This document shows positions 62,794-64,000 of a stretch of 64,000 nt of DNA, in pieces. The position numbers and the translations under genes are program-made. How positions within the stretch are numbered: position 1 is the stretch's first letter; each line of letters begins with the position of its first letter. Source of the stretch: Dyadobacter flavalbus (GTDB lineage: Bacteria > Bacteroidota > Bacteroidia > Cytophagales > Spirosomataceae). The DNA is taken from the NCBI RefSeq assembly GCF_006149045.1, contig NZ_VBSN01000019.1, forward strand, positions 48,634 to 112,633, read 5' to 3'. Under the pieces are notes generated by a model. That model saw only the letters and a program-made list of their open reading frames with translations, did not search any database and was not told the DNA's origin.

Positions 62794-63576
62794 TCAGAAA
62801 TCGGTGTCCGGACTGGCAAGTTCCATTTCCTTGATCCAAATATTCCTGAAATATACATCGTGGCCTTCGGACTGTAATTTCAAACCTCCGGGCGTATCCG
62901 TAATACCTTTGCCGCCATCGTTGCCGCCGTCAATTCCGGAATTGGGCCCGCCCCATACCTGACTGATTTTCTGGTTCGTATGCACTTTTTTTCCATTAAA
63001 ATACAAAGTAACCACAGGCTGCTCCGTCAGTTTGCCGTCCTTGAACCGCGCCGCACGGAAAAGAATATCGTATGCATTCCATTTTCCCACGCCGTTGTAA
63101 GCATAATATGGCGATTTGGATTCGTTGATGACGGCTGCCATGCCGTGCGAAGTGGAATCGCCGTCCAGCACCTGAATTTCGTATCTGTTCTGAAGATACA
63201 CGCCGCTGTTGCCGCCGGGCTTGGTGATCAGGAATTCCACATGCGCGCGAAAATCTTTAAACTGTTTTTTAGTGACAATATCAGCCGAGCCGTACAGGCC
63301 GCCCTGTGAAGCCGGATCGTTGCAGTTGATTACCGTTCCTTTATCCACCGGATCATTTACAACCGTCCATTTGATCGGCGGCTTGGCTGCGAGTCTGGGC
63401 CCGTTCCAGTAGATCCATTTTTCGTCGAGCATTTTACGGCTGCCGTCCATATATACTTCTGCACCTTTCGGGGCTTTTGTTCCCACTCCGACCTGCGCAT
63501 GGGCCGCAGAAACAGCCGCAACCGCAAGCATAGTCTGGAAAAATGTTACGGCCTTTTTGTGAAAAATAATATTCAT
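62794..63576 (-). CDS. DUF1080 (3-keto-disaccharide hydrolase-like) exported protein
   Basis: A 260-residue protein with a signal peptide ending near SAAHAQ. The DUF1080 sandwich is seen in DGSRKMLDEKWIYWNG, the KDFRAHVEFLITKPGGNSGVYLQNRYEIQVLDGDS core, VTLYFNGKKVHTN and the C-terminal GLKLQSEGHDVYFRNIWIKEM. Family knowledge: a laminin-G/jelly-roll fold; some members cleave 3-keto-glucosides. Single-gene unit with its own terminator. Confidence 0.9.
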   Translation of the reverse strand: MNIIFHKKAVTFFQTMLAVAAVSAAHAQVGVGTKAPKGAEVYMDGSRKMLDEKWIYWNGPRLAAKPPIKWTVVNDPVDKGTVINCNDPASQGGLYGSADIVTKKQFKDFRAHVEFLITKPGGNSGVYLQNRYEIQVLDGDSTSHGMAAVINESKSPYYAYNGVGKWNAYDILFRAARFKDGKLTEQPVVTLYFNGKKVHTNQKISQVWGGPNSGIDGGNDGGKGITDTPGGLKLQSEGHDVYFRNIWIKEMELASPDTDF

Positions 63577-63879
63577 TCTGAAATATTGATTATTGAACGT
63601 TATGAAATCTGTTGCTGACGGGTATAAGACAAAGTCAATTTATAAATACTCAATCACCGCAATTTATTGCAAAAGCTCCTCATTCTCGGGTCGGAATTTC
63701 CGTAAATGTTGATGTGGAACTTAAGCCACACGGATTTTGGGCCAAATAAAGCGGTTTGAAAGTCTGTTTGCCGGGAACACTTTTATATATACTTAAATCC
63801 TGAATAAATATTTCCTGAACTATCGCCCGAATCGCTATGAATACTATACTTAACAAAAAAAGCATCAACACAATAGACT
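63577..63879. other. 300-bp gap before the insertion element
   Basis: No convincing gene. A 67-codon minus-strand frame (63680-63883) has a hydrophobic start but no protein-like remainder. The region should contain the promoter of the DUF1080 gene; I see no clear TAnnTTTG match. Confidence 0.5.
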
Positions 63880-64000
63880 GCACCCCAAAAGTTGGACGAG
63901 TTTAAGAATTAACGATTAGTGTGATGAGCTCGGTATTGTACCGGGCTCATTCCATTTAAATTAAGCCTGATCCTGTCTTTGTTGTAGTAGTTGATATAAT
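63880..64000 (-). mobile_element. end of an IS3-family insertion sequence, cut by the window edge
   Basis: The terminal sequence TGCACCCCAAAAGTTGGACG begins at about 63880 and has the look of an IS3/IS150-group inverted repeat. It is followed inward by the end of the transposase gene. The other end, and so any target duplication, lies outside the window. Confidence 0.75.
63909..64000 (-). CDS. IS3-family transposase (OrfB), C-terminal fragment
   Basis: The visible 29 residues read YINYYNKDRIRLNLNGMSP followed by VQYRAHHTNR and a stop. This is the standard C-terminus of IS3-family OrfB integrases (F/Y-I-x-Y-Y-N-x-x-R-I-x-x-x-L-x-G-x-S-P-x-x-Y-R). The catalytic DDE residues lie beyond the window. 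Confidence 0.85.
   Translation of the reverse strand, partial: YINYYNKDRIRLNLNGMSPVQYRAHHTNR

Noticed and set aside
63680..63883. 67-codon minus-strand frame near the IS end
   Set aside because: Hydrophobic start but no protein-like remainder, overlaps the IS terminus and no promoter is seen.

Overview
The window reads as chromosomal DNA of a Bacteroidota member of the Cytophagales type (Dyadobacter/Spirosomaceae-like; this rank is inferred from gene content and was not tested). Reasons: Bacteroidota-type promoters (TTG, about 20 nt, TAnnTTTG) precede several genes, Shine-Dalgarno sequences are weak, the ribosomal order is rpsF-rpsR-rplI, and there is a large aryl-polyene/flexirubin-type pigment cluster of the kind this phylum carries. 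The DUF1549/DUF1553, DUF1501, DUF1080, sorbosone-dehydrogenase and AGE-epimerase genes fit a soil or plant-associated carbohydrate user.

1-20.4 kb is mostly housekeeping. It holds the 3' part of an S24-type regulator; a reverse-strand operon for a flippase-like YbhN protein and a membrane GT2 glycosyltransferase; ruvC; a TetR-controlled tripartite efflux operon (TetR, TolC, HlyD/EmrA, DHA2 MFS) behind a striking double-palindrome operator; an NFACT protein followed by mrdA-rodA; a DUF423 protein; a GT9 glycosyltransferase; YggS; a membrane-anchored coiled-coil protein; rpsF-rpsR-rplI; a BON-LysM protein; and glpD.

20.5-40.2 kb is one biosynthetic gene cluster built around a divergent promoter region at about 27.2-27.3 kb. 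The left arm (minus strand) holds a flavin halogenase-like enzyme, a CrtI-like desaturase and a trifunctional MMPL exporter/acyltransferase/methyltransferase. The right arm (plus strand) holds an MIO ammonia-lyase, a ketoreductase, three ketosynthases with intact active sites, two ketosynthase-like partners without the catalytic Cys, two ACPs, two hotdog dehydratase-like proteins, a thioesterase, an LpxL-type acyltransferase, a CE4 deacetylase, a LolA-like carrier and a GT2-DUF2062 fusion. Together they should make an aryl starter from an aromatic amino acid, extend it to a polyene on ACP, decorate it, attach it to a lipid and move it to the outer membrane. No aryl-CoA/AMP ligase, phosphopantetheinyl transferase or dialkylresorcinol (DarA/DarB-like) gene is present in the window.

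40.5-47.1 kb carries a membrane pyrophosphatase, a small Lys/Ala-rich exported protein, a dienelactone hydrolase-like protein, a Bcr/CflA transporter, a nucleoside hydrolase and a small methyltransferase.

47.2-64 kb is an accessory region: a DUF885 peptidase-like lipoprotein; a three-gene planctomycete-type cytochrome/DUF1553-DUF1501-DUF2231 set; an orphan lipoprotein; an AGE epimerase; a very acidic small protein; a frameshifted sorbosone dehydrogenase; an SDR; a class C serine hydrolase; a DUF1080 protein; and the end of an IS3-family element that runs off the window. Several gaps here hold decayed coding sequence. Two intergenic places, 20.5 kb and 62.6-62.7 kb, carry a degenerate 7-bp tandem repeat next to terminators. 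I see no tRNA, rRNA or CRISPR array.
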